Source: Clostridiales bacterium (GTDB lineage Bacteria > Bacillota > Clostridia > Christensenellales > CAG-138). From it: DNA of 24,870 bases. The stretch lies in the NCBI GenBank assembly GCA_004557245.1, contig SFEL01000026.1:1-24870 (forward strand), written 5' to 3'. The stretch's first letter is position 1. Each line of letters opens with the position of its first letter. This document shows, piece after piece, positions 14,974 to 22,891 of the stretch. The notes under the pieces were generated by a model. It ran no database searches. It had not been told where the DNA came from and saw only the letters and a program-made list of their open reading frames with translations. The position numbers were made by a program, and so were the translations under genes.

Positions 14974-17548
14974 GGCTTATTTTGCCCTCCATTAGCTTTT
15001 GCCCTCCATTGGCCTTTTCCGCCATAAGCTCCCGCATGGCGGCCTCGGTGCGGTCCACTTCTTTCCTGAATGCATCGGCGGATATGCGCATGGCTCCGTT
15101 GCCGATTATGATAAGCTGCTCCATACGGTCGGAGGTAGCCACCTGTACCCGGTAGTTTTTGCTGAGTTCGTGGGTGGTGCGCTCAATGTAGCTGTCGGCC
15201 GTTTCCGCCTCTTTGGTATATACCACGCTTATGTTGTTTACCGTTTCAACGGAGCCGGTATTGCCTTTTATCCTGTACGCATCGAATACCAGTATGATCT
15301 CGCACCTGTGCAGCCCCCTGTAGTTGCACATCAGGTTCACGAGCCTGCTGCGGGCGAGATCCATATCCTCCTTTGCGATGGCCGCAAGGTCGTCCCAGGC
15401 GAAAATTATGTTGTATCCGTCTACCAGCAGGTACTCAGGCCCCGTTTCTGCGGCTTCCGGGAGGCGGGAATTTTGGGACTGAACAGATACGCTGGGACGG
15501 AATGCGGCGATGGGATTGCTGCGGATGGGGCCGTAGGTGCGTTCGTATATCCTTATAAGCTCCTCCTCATCGGATCTTGAGAGGATGGGGGCGGCATGCT
15601 CATGCTCCGGCTCATGCTTTGGCCGGAGCACGGCGGGAATATGCATATTGTCGAATACTGCGTTCCACTTTACGGTGTGACCCGCGCCGTGGGAGCAGAA
15701 TACGGAATCCGCCGGGTTGTCCGTGTCGCTTTCCGGGTCGTAGCCTATTGCGGCAATGACCTCATCGCTGTTGTGGCAGGGGAGATACTTGGCGCCCTCG
15801 CAGGAAAGCCTGCCCCGGCCCTTTGTGTAGCCGGTAAGTACGGCGGGGTAGCCCTGCAGCTTTATGACCGGTGCGGTGCCGGATATCACGGCGTCCTCCT
15901 GACGCTGCTCCGGAGGGTCGAAGATGGCGCCCATGGCCTGCAGGTCGTTCATGGCCCTGCCTACGCATTCCTGCGGTACCTGCAGGCTGAAGCTGTACCA
16001 TGGCTCCAGCAGCCTGCTTTCAGCCTGCATTAGCCCCTGACGCAATGCCCGGTATGTGGCCTGGCGGAAATCGCCGCCCTCGGTATGCTTCAGGTGTGCT
16101 TTGCCTGCCACAAGGGTGATGCTCATGTCGGTTATGGGGGAACCCGTCAGCACGCCCAAGTGGGTCTTTTCTTTTAAATGGGTAAGTATCAGGCGCTGCC
16201 AGTTTTTGTCCAGCTCGTCCTCCTTGCAGCCGGTTGAGAAAACGAGGCCGCCGCCGGCTTCGAGGGGCTGAAGCAGCAGATGTACCTCGGCGTAGTGGCG
16301 CAGCGGCTCGTAATGGCCCACGCCCTCTACCGTTGAGGTTATGGTCTCTTTGTAAAGTATGCCGCCCTGGTCAAAGCCTATGTCAAGGCCGAAGCGCTCT
16401 TTAAGCAGGCTTTGGATTATCTCCAGCTGCACCTCGCCCATGAGCTGCACGCGAATTTCCTGCAGCCCTTCGTTCCATGCCACATGCAGCGCCGGGTCGG
16501 CGTCCTCGAGCTTTCGCAGCGCGGAAAGAGCCTTGTGAGCATCCACGCCTTCGGGCAGCACCGCACGGTAGGCGAGCACCGGCTCCAGCACGGGGGAAGG
16601 TGCGCCTGCCTCGGCTCCAAGCCCATCGCCGGGGTGAGCCGCGGTAAGGCCTGTAACGGCGCAGACCATACCTGCCGGCGCCTGATCCACCGTCTGGTAC
16701 TTTGCGCCGGAATAGATGCGTATCTGATCCGCCTTTTCAGCCCAGCCGCTGCCGTGCAGCACGTCCTTTACCTTGAGACAGCCGGAGGTTATCTTCATGT
16801 GTGTCAGGCGGGCGCCTTGAGGATCGTCGGATATTTTGAATATGCGTGCTCCGAATTCATCGCCTCTGGGCGGCTCCGTGGTGTATTCCTCCAGACCGGC
16901 AAGCAGCTCTTTTATGCCCTCCAGCTTCAGTGCGGAACCGAAGAAGCAGGGGAACACCTGCCTCTGCCGTATGGACTGGCGTATGGCGTCGGCCGGTACT
17001 GTACCTGTATCGAGGTACCGTTCCATCATATCCTCGCTGCACATGGCAAGGCCGTCGTAAAATTCATCTTTTGGGACATCGTCAGAGAAATCTATAAAAC
17101 CTTCGCCCAGCCTTTTAAGCCCGCCCATGAGCTCCTGACGGCTGAGGTGGGATATATCCATTTTGTTTATAAATACAAAGGTGGGAACGCTGTACCGGCA
17201 GAGCAGCTTGAACAGCGTCTCGGTATGGGGCTGAATGCCTTCCGAGCCGCTGACTACCAGCAGGGCGTAGTCCAGCACGCTTAGCGTCCGCTCGGCCTCG
17301 GTGGAAAAGTCCACATGGCCCGGGGTGTCCAGCAGCGTGAATTCACAGTCCCCATACAGGAGCCGTGCCTGCTTGGAAAAGATGGTTATGCCACGGGATT
17401 TTTCCAGCGCATGGGTATCGAGAAAGGCATCGCCGTGGTCTACGCGGCCGAGCTTCCTAAGCATTCCCGCGCCGTAGAGCAGCCCCTCGGAAAGTGTGGT
17501 CTTGCCCGAGTCCACATGGGCAAGTATCCCTATAGTAAGTCGTTTCAT
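14954..17548 (-). CDS. Tet(M)/EF-G-like translational GTPase fused to a YacP/Rae1-like NYN ribonuclease domain
   Basis: 864 residues in two parts. The first (about 1-640) aligns with ribosomal protection proteins: G1 AHVDSGKT (10-17), G2 RGITI (52-56), G3 DTPGH (74-78), G4 NKMD (128-131), then domains II-V. The second, from 706 to the end, is a NYN domain of the YacP type, beginning YLLVDGYNII. Acidic residues fit its metal site: D710, D756 in VFDAYR, D785 in ETADSYIE and D807 in TSDR. Tet(M)-type proteins are about 640 residues; the fusion explains the extra length. The ATG at 17548 matches the Tet(M) N-terminus and lies about 47 nt after the predicted transcription start. An earlier ATG (17596) would be almost at that start point and lacks a ribosome binding site. 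First gene of an operon with the GNAT gene. Confidence 0.9.
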   Translation of the reverse strand: MKRLTIGILAHVDSGKTTLSEGLLYGAGMLRKLGRVDHGDAFLDTHALEKSRGITIFSKQARLLYGDCEFTLLDTPGHVDFSTEAERTLSVLDYALLVVSGSEGIQPHTETLFKLLCRYSVPTFVFINKMDISHLSRQELMGGLKRLGEGFIDFSDDVPKDEFYDGLAMCSEDMMERYLDTGTVPADAIRQSIRQRQVFPCFFGSALKLEGIKELLAGLEEYTTEPPRGDEFGARIFKISDDPQGARLTHMKITSGCLKVKDVLHGSGWAEKADQIRIYSGAKYQTVDQAPAGMVCAVTGLTAAHPGDGLGAEAGAPSPVLEPVLAYRAVLPEGVDAHKALSALRKLEDADPALHVAWNEGLQEIRVQLMGEVQLEIIQSLLKERFGLDIGFDQGGILYKETITSTVEGVGHYEPLRHYAEVHLLLQPLEAGGGLVFSTGCKEDELDKNWQRLILTHLKEKTHLGVLTGSPITDMSITLVAGKAHLKHTEGGDFRQATYRALRQGLMQAESRLLEPWYSFSLQVPQECVGRAMNDLQAMGAIFDPPEQRQEDAVISGTAPVIKLQGYPAVLTGYTKGRGRLSCEGAKYLPCHNSDEVIAAIGYDPESDTDNPADSVFCSHGAGHTVKWNAVFDNMHIPAVLRPKHEPEHEHAAPILSRSDEEELIRIYERTYGPIRSNPIAAFRPSVSVQSQNSRLPEAAETGPEYLLVDGYNIIFAWDDLAAIAKEDMDLARSRLVNLMCNYRGLHRCEIILVFDAYRIKGNTGSVETVNNISVVYTKEAETADSYIERTTHELSKNYRVQVATSDRMEQLIIIGNGAMRISADAFRKEVDRTEAAMRELMAEKANGGQKLMEGKISRDNKAE

Positions 17549-17601
17549 GTATCGATTGGTCCGTTTCTGTGAATGATGGCGTATAACATACTCCATTATC
17601 C

Positions 17602-17629
17602 ATTATAATGCCGCCGCGTTATTTGGCAA
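17602..17629 (-). promoter_or_regulatory. Promoter of the GTPase-NYN/GNAT operon
   Basis: On the minus strand: -35 TTGCCA (17624-17629), 16-nt spacer, -10 TATAAT (17602-17607). The transcription start would fall near 17595, which argues for translation from ATG 17548. Confidence 0.72.
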
Positions 17630-17745
17630 GGAAAACTCTTTAAAGGTTGAGATAGGTGTGGTATCATTACAATTACGGTTATGAGCAAATAAGCTTAATA
17701 CAACAAATAGGCTGAAGAAGCAATCCGGAAAGACGGTCGTGCTGT

Positions 17746-18987
17746 ATGGTTGTTGGCAGAAAGAAGATATATTACGGTTGGATAATAGTAGCCGTGGGCG
17801 TGATAATGATGATGTCCTACGGCATAGTGAACAACTGCATTTCGCTTTACGTAGTGCCCATATGCAGCGAATTGGGCTTTACCCGTAAGGCAGGGGCGTT
17901 CATGTCCACGCTGTATTCGGCGGGGGGCATGCTGGTATCCGCCGTATCATCGAGCCTTTATCAGGCCATACCCGTAAAAAAGTCCATGCGCGTCGCCGCG
18001 GTGACGCTGAGCGCAGCCTACTTTTGCTATTTCTTTGCGGATAAGCTTTGGCAGTTTTATATTATAAGCGCCGTAGCAGGCTGCGCCATGTGGCTCCTCG
18101 CATACGTTCCATATGCAATAATACTCAGCAACTGGTTCCACAAGCGGACGGGCTTCGTGATAGGCCTTACATATATGGGCACCGGAATAGGCGGAATGCT
18201 GTTCAGTCCGGTGGTTGGCAGGCTTATAGAGACGGTGGGCTGGCGGGAATGTTTTGCCATAATGAGCATAATAGTTGCGTTTGCGGTAATACCCGGCTCA
18301 TTTATTGTGAGGGATAAACCGGAGGAAAAGGGTCTGTTGCCTTACGGAGAAAGAAACGCCGATGAAGCGGCCCGGCACATCAGCGAACCGGAGGGAATGT
18401 ACTTCCACGATATAATCAGAAGTCCGAGATTCTATGCAATAGCCATAGGCCTTTCTGCGCTGAGCTTTGTAAATACAGGCTTTGCAGGCACGTTCGCGGC
18501 CTATATGTCGGACCTCGGCTATCCCATATCCGTGGCTTCGGCTGTGGTATCCGGCAACATGGCCTCCTTGGCAGTAGGAAAGATATCGCTGGGCTGGATA
18601 TACGACAAGCTTGGCAACATAGTGGGCACGGCGCTTTCAGGTGCTTTTCTGGCGGGGGCCGTTGTGGCGGGGCTGCTCATGCCCGGCACTCTGCCCATCA
18701 TATTCGAGATAGCTCTGTTCTCCCTCGGATTTGCATTCGGCTCGGTGGCCATCCCGATAATCGCCATGGCAGCTTTCGGCGAGAGGTCCTTCAGCAGGGT
18801 AAACGGCATGTTTATGACGGCTACGGGCATAGCGGCAGCAATGGGGCCCGTGTTCAGCGGGTACATATGCGATACCACCGGCAGCTATGCCGGCAGCTAC
18901 AGGGCGTATGTGGTCATCGCCGCAGTATTTACTGTGGTGATAATACTCTGCCTTGCAAAGAAAGAAAAGGTACTTAACCGAACATAA
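17746..18987 (+). CDS. MFS transporter (oxalate/formate antiporter-like, OFA/MCT type)
   Basis: 413 residues with about 12 hydrophobic segments and the 6+6 layout of the major facilitator superfamily. The beginning KIYYGWIIVAVGV is typical of the OFA/monocarboxylate branch; a central cytoplasmic loop with RDKPEEKGLLPYGE (about 190-205) separates the halves, again typical of that branch. It probably carries a monocarboxylate or dicarboxylate, but the substrate is not readable. The start ATG has only a weak GGAAAG about 13 nt upstream. I could not find a convincing promoter in 17630-17745. Divergent from the GTPase operon and followed by a hairpin. Confidence 0.87.
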   Translation: MVVGRKKIYYGWIIVAVGVIMMMSYGIVNNCISLYVVPICSELGFTRKAGAFMSTLYSAGGMLVSAVSSSLYQAIPVKKSMRVAAVTLSAAYFCYFFADKLWQFYIISAVAGCAMWLLAYVPYAIILSNWFHKRTGFVIGLTYMGTGIGGMLFSPVVGRLIETVGWRECFAIMSIIVAFAVIPGSFIVRDKPEEKGLLPYGERNADEAARHISEPEGMYFHDIIRSPRFYAIAIGLSALSFVNTGFAGTFAAYMSDLGYPISVASAVVSGNMASLAVGKISLGWIYDKLGNIVGTALSGAFLAGAVVAGLLMPGTLPIIFEIALFSLGFAFGSVAIPIIAMAAFGERSFSRVNGMFMTATGIAAAMGPVFSGYICDTTGSYAGSYRAYVVIAAVFTVVIILCLAKKEKVLNRT

Positions 18988-18992
18988 AAACA

Positions 18993-19022
18993 ACAGCCTG
19001 ACCCTAAATGCCGGGAGGCTGT
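18993..19022. terminator. Hairpin terminator between convergent genes
   Basis: Stem ACAGCCT (18993-18999) / AGGCTGT (19016-19022) with inner CCC/GGG pairing. The T-rich tail is on the minus strand (TGTTGTTTTTA), so it may mainly end transcription from the redox-protein side, but it is also the first hairpin after the MFS gene. Confidence 0.55.
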
Positions 19023-19043
19023 AAAACAATAGAAAGATAACGC

Positions 19044-19084
19044 CCCCTTTGTGTTTTCAAAGGGGACGGAGTGACTTTGGTCAC
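19044..19084. other. Two adjacent small hairpins downstream of the redox-protein gene
   Basis: CCCCTTT (19044-19050) / AAAGGGG (19059-19065) with an 8-nt loop, and GTGAC (19071-19075) / GTCAC (19080-19084) with loop TTTG. They lie between the convergent MFS and redox-protein genes and, on the minus strand, precede a T-rich stretch. They may form part of a compound terminator. Confidence 0.45.
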
Positions 19085-19095
19085 GCTGCTTCATC

Positions 19096-19551
19096 TTATT
19101 CAGCTTTGATGCCCTTTTCACGGGCGATTATCTTTGCCGCCTCAGTTACCGCGAACTCTACGAGATCGGTGCAGAAGGACTTGCGCTCCGGACTGTTCCT
19201 GTCGCCGTAGGGGGCGATGAGCCTGCCGCAGCAGGTAGCGCCGAACTTGGCGGTTATGGCGTCGGCAAATTCATTGGTGAGCTTATGACATTCGCCTGCA
19301 GGCTCGCCGGGTTTGCGCCGGCCAAAAACATAGCCTATGCACATGGTGCCGCCGGCTACAGCGCCGCAGAGGCAGCCTGCGCCGCCAAGGCCCCAGGGAA
19401 AGCCGGTACTCATGGCGAATGCGTCGTCGGACATATCAAGCTCAAAGTTTTTACGAATAGAGTAAATTACGGATTCGGAGCAGGCGAAGCCGTTGTGGAA
19501 TATATCCACCGCGTCTTTCCTGAGCTGCTCAAGGCTAACAGACTGTACCAT
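19096..19551 (-). CDS. C_GCAxxG_C_C family redox-active protein
   Basis: A 151-residue soluble protein with eight conserved-type cysteines: C24 in FACSES, C60 and C62 in GAGCLCGAVAGG, C71, C88 in CHKL, C107 and C108 in TCCGR, and C127. The glycine-rich CGAVAGG core with distributed cysteines is the mark of the putative redox-active C_GCAxxG_C_C family found in anaerobes, whose biochemical role is not established. Start supported by GGGAGG about 10 nt upstream. It has its own promoter with a palindrome over the -35 region, right after a MarR-family gene, which suggests local repression. Confidence 0.9.
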   Translation of the reverse strand: MVQSVSLEQLRKDAVDIFHNGFACSESVIYSIRKNFELDMSDDAFAMSTGFPWGLGGAGCLCGAVAGGTMCIGYVFGRRKPGEPAGECHKLTNEFADAITAKFGATCCGRLIAPYGDRNSPERKSFCTDLVEFAVTEAAKIIAREKGIKAE

Positions 19552-19587
19552 GGTATTGAACCTCCCGAAAGTTTAAGCTATAGGCTG

Positions 19588-19620
19588 ATTATACAACTAT
19601 GCGTAGGTTTTAACAACCTA
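19588..19620 (-). promoter_or_regulatory. Promoter of the redox-protein gene with overlapping palindrome (candidate MarR operator)
   Basis: On the minus strand: -35 TTGTTA (19611-19616), 17-nt spacer, -10 TATAAT (19588-19593). A perfect inverted repeat, TAGGTT (19604-19609), 5-nt spacer, AACCTA (19615-19620), covers the -35 and includes the stop codon of the upstream MarR gene. A dimeric regulator bound there would block RNA polymerase. Confidence 0.6.
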
Positions 19621-20079
19621 ACTTTCCAGGCGGCTGCGCAGCGCATCAAGGCTGCCTTCCATGGCCTTTATGCAGGCTAACGCTTCGCCCCGCTCTTCGG
19701 CGGAGAAGCTTTCCAGCATAGTGGTGAAGAACATGTCGTAGTCTATGCTGCACCATCGTGCATAGTCTTCCCCCTTTTTGGTGAGGGAGAGGCGTATGCA
19801 GCGCGTGTCCTTTTTGTCCCGGACACGCTTGACGAAGCCGCCGGTTTCGAGACGGCGTATGGATACCCCTGCCGAAGCCTTCCCTATGCCAAGATGAGCG
19901 GCAAGCTCGTTCTGAGTGGGTGCGCCAAGCTTGCTCAGGGCGAAGAGCACCTGTGGCTGACCGGGGTAAAGGCCGTATTTGCCCAGAAGCAGCTGCATAC
20001 AGATATTATAGGTGTGCTGAAGGGTGAGGAAGGCCTCGCCAAAGTCAGCGGTAAGTTTTTCGCGAGATATTGATTCCAT
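19618..20079 (-). CDS. MarR-family transcriptional regulator
   Basis: 153 residues, normal MarR length. A helical N-terminus for dimerisation is followed by the winged helix-turn-helix: PTQNELAAHLGIGKASAGVSIRRLETGGFV (about 54-83), the wing RVRDKKDTRCIRLSLTKKG (about 85-103), and a C-terminal dimerisation helix. It lies 66 nt upstream of the redox-protein gene on the same strand, and a palindrome covers the promoter of that gene. The AAAGGA upstream of its own start is far (about 14 nt), so expression may be low. Ligand unknown. Confidence 0.9.
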   Translation of the reverse strand: MESISREKLTADFGEAFLTLQHTYNICMQLLLGKYGLYPGQPQVLFALSKLGAPTQNELAAHLGIGKASAGVSIRRLETGGFVKRVRDKKDTRCIRLSLTKKGEDYARWCSIDYDMFFTTMLESFSAEERGEALACIKAMEGSLDALRSRLES

Positions 20080-20130
20080 TTATACTGATCATATCCTTTA
20101 AGCGGTTTTACAGATTGTGCCAACGGATAA

Positions 20131-20159
20131 ATAATAACCAACAAAAAATAGTATGTCAA
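20131..20159 (-). promoter_or_regulatory. Strong promoter of the MarR gene
   Basis: On the minus strand: consensus -35 TTGACA (20154-20159), 17-nt spacer, -10 TATTAT (20131-20136). The 45-nt leader runs to the start at 20079. The copy of the TAGGTT/AACCTA palindrome seen at 19604-19620 is not repeated here. Confidence 0.78.
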
Positions 20160-20265
20160 CATCTCGATCAAAAAAACAACAGCTTCGACAATGTATGCTA
20201 ACAATCGCCACAGCTTTGCAGAATAATGAAAAAAGCAAAATCATGCTATTCTAATTGCGAGGCAT

Positions 20266-20294
20266 TTGTGGTAAACTGATGCTGATCGTAAATA
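20266..20294 (+). promoter_or_regulatory. Possible promoter of glgP
   Basis: -35-like TTGTGG (20266-20271), 17-nt spacer, -10-like TAAATA (20289-20294). Weak -10; the rest of 20160-20265 is AT-rich with nothing else recognised. Confidence 0.35.
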
Positions 20295-20302
20295 ATGGGG
20301 GA

Positions 20303-20335
20303 ATGTGCTGCATGAACCCACTAAAATATTTTTAG
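20303..20335 (+). CDS. Possible 10-codon leader ORF upstream of glgP
   Basis: ATG TGC TGC ATG AAC CCA CTA AAA TAT... ends in TAG at 20333-20335; a GGGGG run lies just before the ATG. The stop codon overlaps the AGGAG (20334-20338) that serves glgP, so translation could couple. It may equally be chance. Confidence 0.2.
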   Translation: MCCMNPLKYF

Positions 20336-20350
20336 GAGATATAACGCTAT

Positions 20351-22711
20351 ATGATGGAAGCTGCAATGATCATACGCAGAATGGAGGAGGAACTCAGGAG
20401 CGACTACCAGATAGAGCTGGTGGAAGCCAGCACCCCGCAGATACATAAGGCGCTTTCCAACGCCGTCATGTATGCTATATCGGATAACTGGCGCAAGGCC
20501 CGCAGAGAGCACGAGCACGTGCGCAGGGCATATTACTTCAGCGCCGAGTATCTCATGGGCCGCATGGTGTTCAATAACCTCTACTGCCTCGGTATACTGG
20601 ATCAGATACGGGACCTGCTCAGGGCACGTGGCTGCGATATAGCTTCCATGGAGGATATAGAGGACGCGGCGCTGGGCAACGGAGGCTTGGGCCGTCTTGC
20701 GGCATGCTTCCTTGACAGCGCGGCCACCCATGACCTTCCTTTGGACGGCTACGGCCTCCGCTATAAATTCGGTCTCTTCAAACAGAGCTTCAAGAACGGC
20801 TATCAGTGCGAGAAGGCGGACGACTGGCAGCGCTACGGCGACCCCTGGAGCCGCAGGCGCGACGATAAGACCGTGGAGATAACCTTTGCGGATCAGAAGG
20901 TGCTGGCGGTGCCTTACGATATGCCCATAATTGGCTACGGCACGGATAATATCGGCACCTTGAGACTCTGGCAGAGCGAGCCCCTCGAGGAGTTCGACTT
21001 CAACCTGTTTAACGAGCAGGAATACGATTTGGCAGTTCGCGAAAAGAACAAGGTAGAGGACATCACCCGGGTGCTCTATCCCAATGACAGCACCTATGAG
21101 GGAAAGCGCCTCCGCCTCAAGCAGCAGTATTTCCTCTCCAGTGCCTCATTGCAGGATATAATTCGCAGGTATAAGAGAGTGCGCGGCAACGACCTTTCCA
21201 ACTTTGCCGCCCACTGCGCCATACAGCTCAACGATACCCACCCGACGGTATCCATACCCGAGCTTGTCCGGCTGCTTATGAATGAGGGCATGGACTTTGA
21301 CGCCGCCTTTGACATTGCCCGCAAGACCTTCAGCTATACAAACCATACCATAATGAGCGAGGCTCTGGAGAAGTGGGATTATGACCTGTTCAGAAGCGTA
21401 GTGCCCGAGCTGGCGGAAATAGTATCACGTATAAACGAGGTGCAGAATTCCGAGCTGCGCGCCAGGGGCGTGAGCCAGGAGCAGATAGACCGCATGCAGA
21501 TAGCTACCGGCGGTCAGATACACATGGCGCGCCTTGCGGTGTTTGCCAGTACCTATGTGAACGGCGTGGCCCAGATACACAGCGATATACTCAAGCACGA
21601 TCTGTTTAAGGATTGGTACTCGGTCACTCCCGATAAGTTCCAGAACAAGACCAACGGCATTACCCAGCGCCGCTGGCTGGGCCTCTGCAACCGTGAGCTT
21701 TCCGAGTTCATCACCGAGCGCATAGGCGGCGGCTTTATAACCGACCTGTCCGAGATATCCAAGCTAAAGCAGCATATGTCGGACGCAGATATAGCCGCTT
21801 TTAATACCGTAAAGCAGCAAAAGAAGGCGCAGCTTTCCGCCGTTATCCGTGAGAAGGAAGGCGTGCATATACCTCCGGAGTTCGTGTTCGATGTGCAGGT
21901 AAAGCGTATGCACGAGTACAAGCGGCAGCTGCTCAATGCCCTGAGTATAATGGACATCTATTATTCTATCAAGGACGGCAGCCTGGCCGACTTTACTCCC
22001 ACGGCGTTTATATTCGGCGCCAAGGCAGCTCCCGGTTATATGCGGGCCAAGAGCATAATAAAGTACATTAACGAGATCGCAAACCTCATCAATTCCGACC
22101 CGGATATGAAGGATAAGATGCGGGTGGTGTTCGTGCAGAACTACAACTGCTCCTACGCCGAGCACATAATGCCCGCCGCAGATATATCAGAGCAGATATC
22201 GCCTGCAGGAACGGAGGCAAGCGGAACCGGCAATATGAAGTTCATGCTCAACGGTACAGTGACCCTCGGCACCTACGACGGCGCAAATATAGAGATAGCG
22301 CAGGAGGCGGGCGAGGAGAATAACTATATCTTTGGCGCACGCGTAGAGGAGCTCAACGCCATACGGGATACATATAATCCACGGGAGATATACGACCGTG
22401 AGCCCAGAGTGAAGCGGGTGATGGATACACTTGTCAACGGCACCGTAAGCGATGGGGGAACAGGTAAGTTTGCCGAGATATACAACTCCATACTAAACGG
22501 GGAAAGCTGGCACAGGCCTGACAATTACTTCCTGCTCAAGGATTTCATGCCTTATATGGAGGCAAAGCTAAGGGCCAATCATGACTACCGGGATCGCATA
22601 GCCTTCGGCAGGAAATGTCTTATGAATACCGCTTCAGCAGGCAAGTTTTCCAGCGACCGCACTATAGCCGAGTATGCCAGAGAACTATGGCACATTGATT
22701 CGGTAAAATAA
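20351..22711 (+). CDS. glgP: Glycogen/starch/alpha-glucan phosphorylase
   Basis: 786 residues, a GT35-family phosphorylase that releases glucose 1-phosphate from alpha-1,4-glucans using PLP. Clear motifs are YYFSAEYLMGR near the N-terminus, ALGNGGLGRLAACFLDS, YGLRYKFGLFKQ, QLNDTHPTVSIPEL, NGITQRRWL, VKRMHEYKRQLLN and EASGTGNMKFMLNG, where K630 is the expected PLP lysine. The protein is slightly shorter at the N-terminus than E. coli enzymes and shows no regulatory extension of the animal type. AGGAG is about 12 nt before the ATG. It stands alone in this window, without other glg genes, and has its own strong terminator. Confidence 0.97.
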   Translation: MMEAAMIIRRMEEELRSDYQIELVEASTPQIHKALSNAVMYAISDNWRKARREHEHVRRAYYFSAEYLMGRMVFNNLYCLGILDQIRDLLRARGCDIASMEDIEDAALGNGGLGRLAACFLDSAATHDLPLDGYGLRYKFGLFKQSFKNGYQCEKADDWQRYGDPWSRRRDDKTVEITFADQKVLAVPYDMPIIGYGTDNIGTLRLWQSEPLEEFDFNLFNEQEYDLAVREKNKVEDITRVLYPNDSTYEGKRLRLKQQYFLSSASLQDIIRRYKRVRGNDLSNFAAHCAIQLNDTHPTVSIPELVRLLMNEGMDFDAAFDIARKTFSYTNHTIMSEALEKWDYDLFRSVVPELAEIVSRINEVQNSELRARGVSQEQIDRMQIATGGQIHMARLAVFASTYVNGVAQIHSDILKHDLFKDWYSVTPDKFQNKTNGITQRRWLGLCNRELSEFITERIGGGFITDLSEISKLKQHMSDADIAAFNTVKQQKKAQLSAVIREKEGVHIPPEFVFDVQVKRMHEYKRQLLNALSIMDIYYSIKDGSLADFTPTAFIFGAKAAPGYMRAKSIIKYINEIANLINSDPDMKDKMRVVFVQNYNCSYAEHIMPAADISEQISPAGTEASGTGNMKFMLNGTVTLGTYDGANIEIAQEAGEENNYIFGARVEELNAIRDTYNPREIYDREPRVKRVMDTLVNGTVSDGGTGKFAEIYNSILNGESWHRPDNYFLLKDFMPYMEAKLRANHDYRDRIAFGRKCLMNTASAGKFSSDRTIAEYARELWHIDSVK

Positions 22712-22724
22712 ACTTATGTTAAAC

Positions 22725-22748
22725 AAAAAGAGCCTGCGGGCTCTTTTT
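22725..22748 (+). terminator. Rho-independent terminator of glgP
   Basis: A 10-bp stem AAAAAGAGCC (22725-22734) / GGCTCTTTTT (22739-22748) with loop TGCG, followed by more T residues. It begins 13 nt after the glgP stop. Confidence 0.9.
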
Positions 22749-22808
22749 TGTGTACCGAAAAGTGGGATATCATGGCAAAAAGTGCTTTTAATGAGGGCGG
22801 GTTTAATA

Positions 22809-22814
22809 TATAAT
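22809..22814 (+). promoter_or_regulatory. Possible -10 element upstream of the DUF937 gene
   Basis: A perfect TATAAT in the AT-rich stretch 22800-22860, 78 nt before the start; the -35 candidate (TTTTAA, 22786-22791) is poor. Confidence 0.35.
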
Positions 22815-22891
22815 TGCAATGTATAGTACCTGTTAAACATATATACATATAAACTGAATCCATTAATACAGCTACGGAAGGGGATAACAGT

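Noticed and set aside
14954..17548. Straight call of tetracycline resistance gene
   Set aside because: The family resemblance is real, but the drug-contact loop is changed and a nuclease domain is attached, so a resistance label would overstate the evidence.
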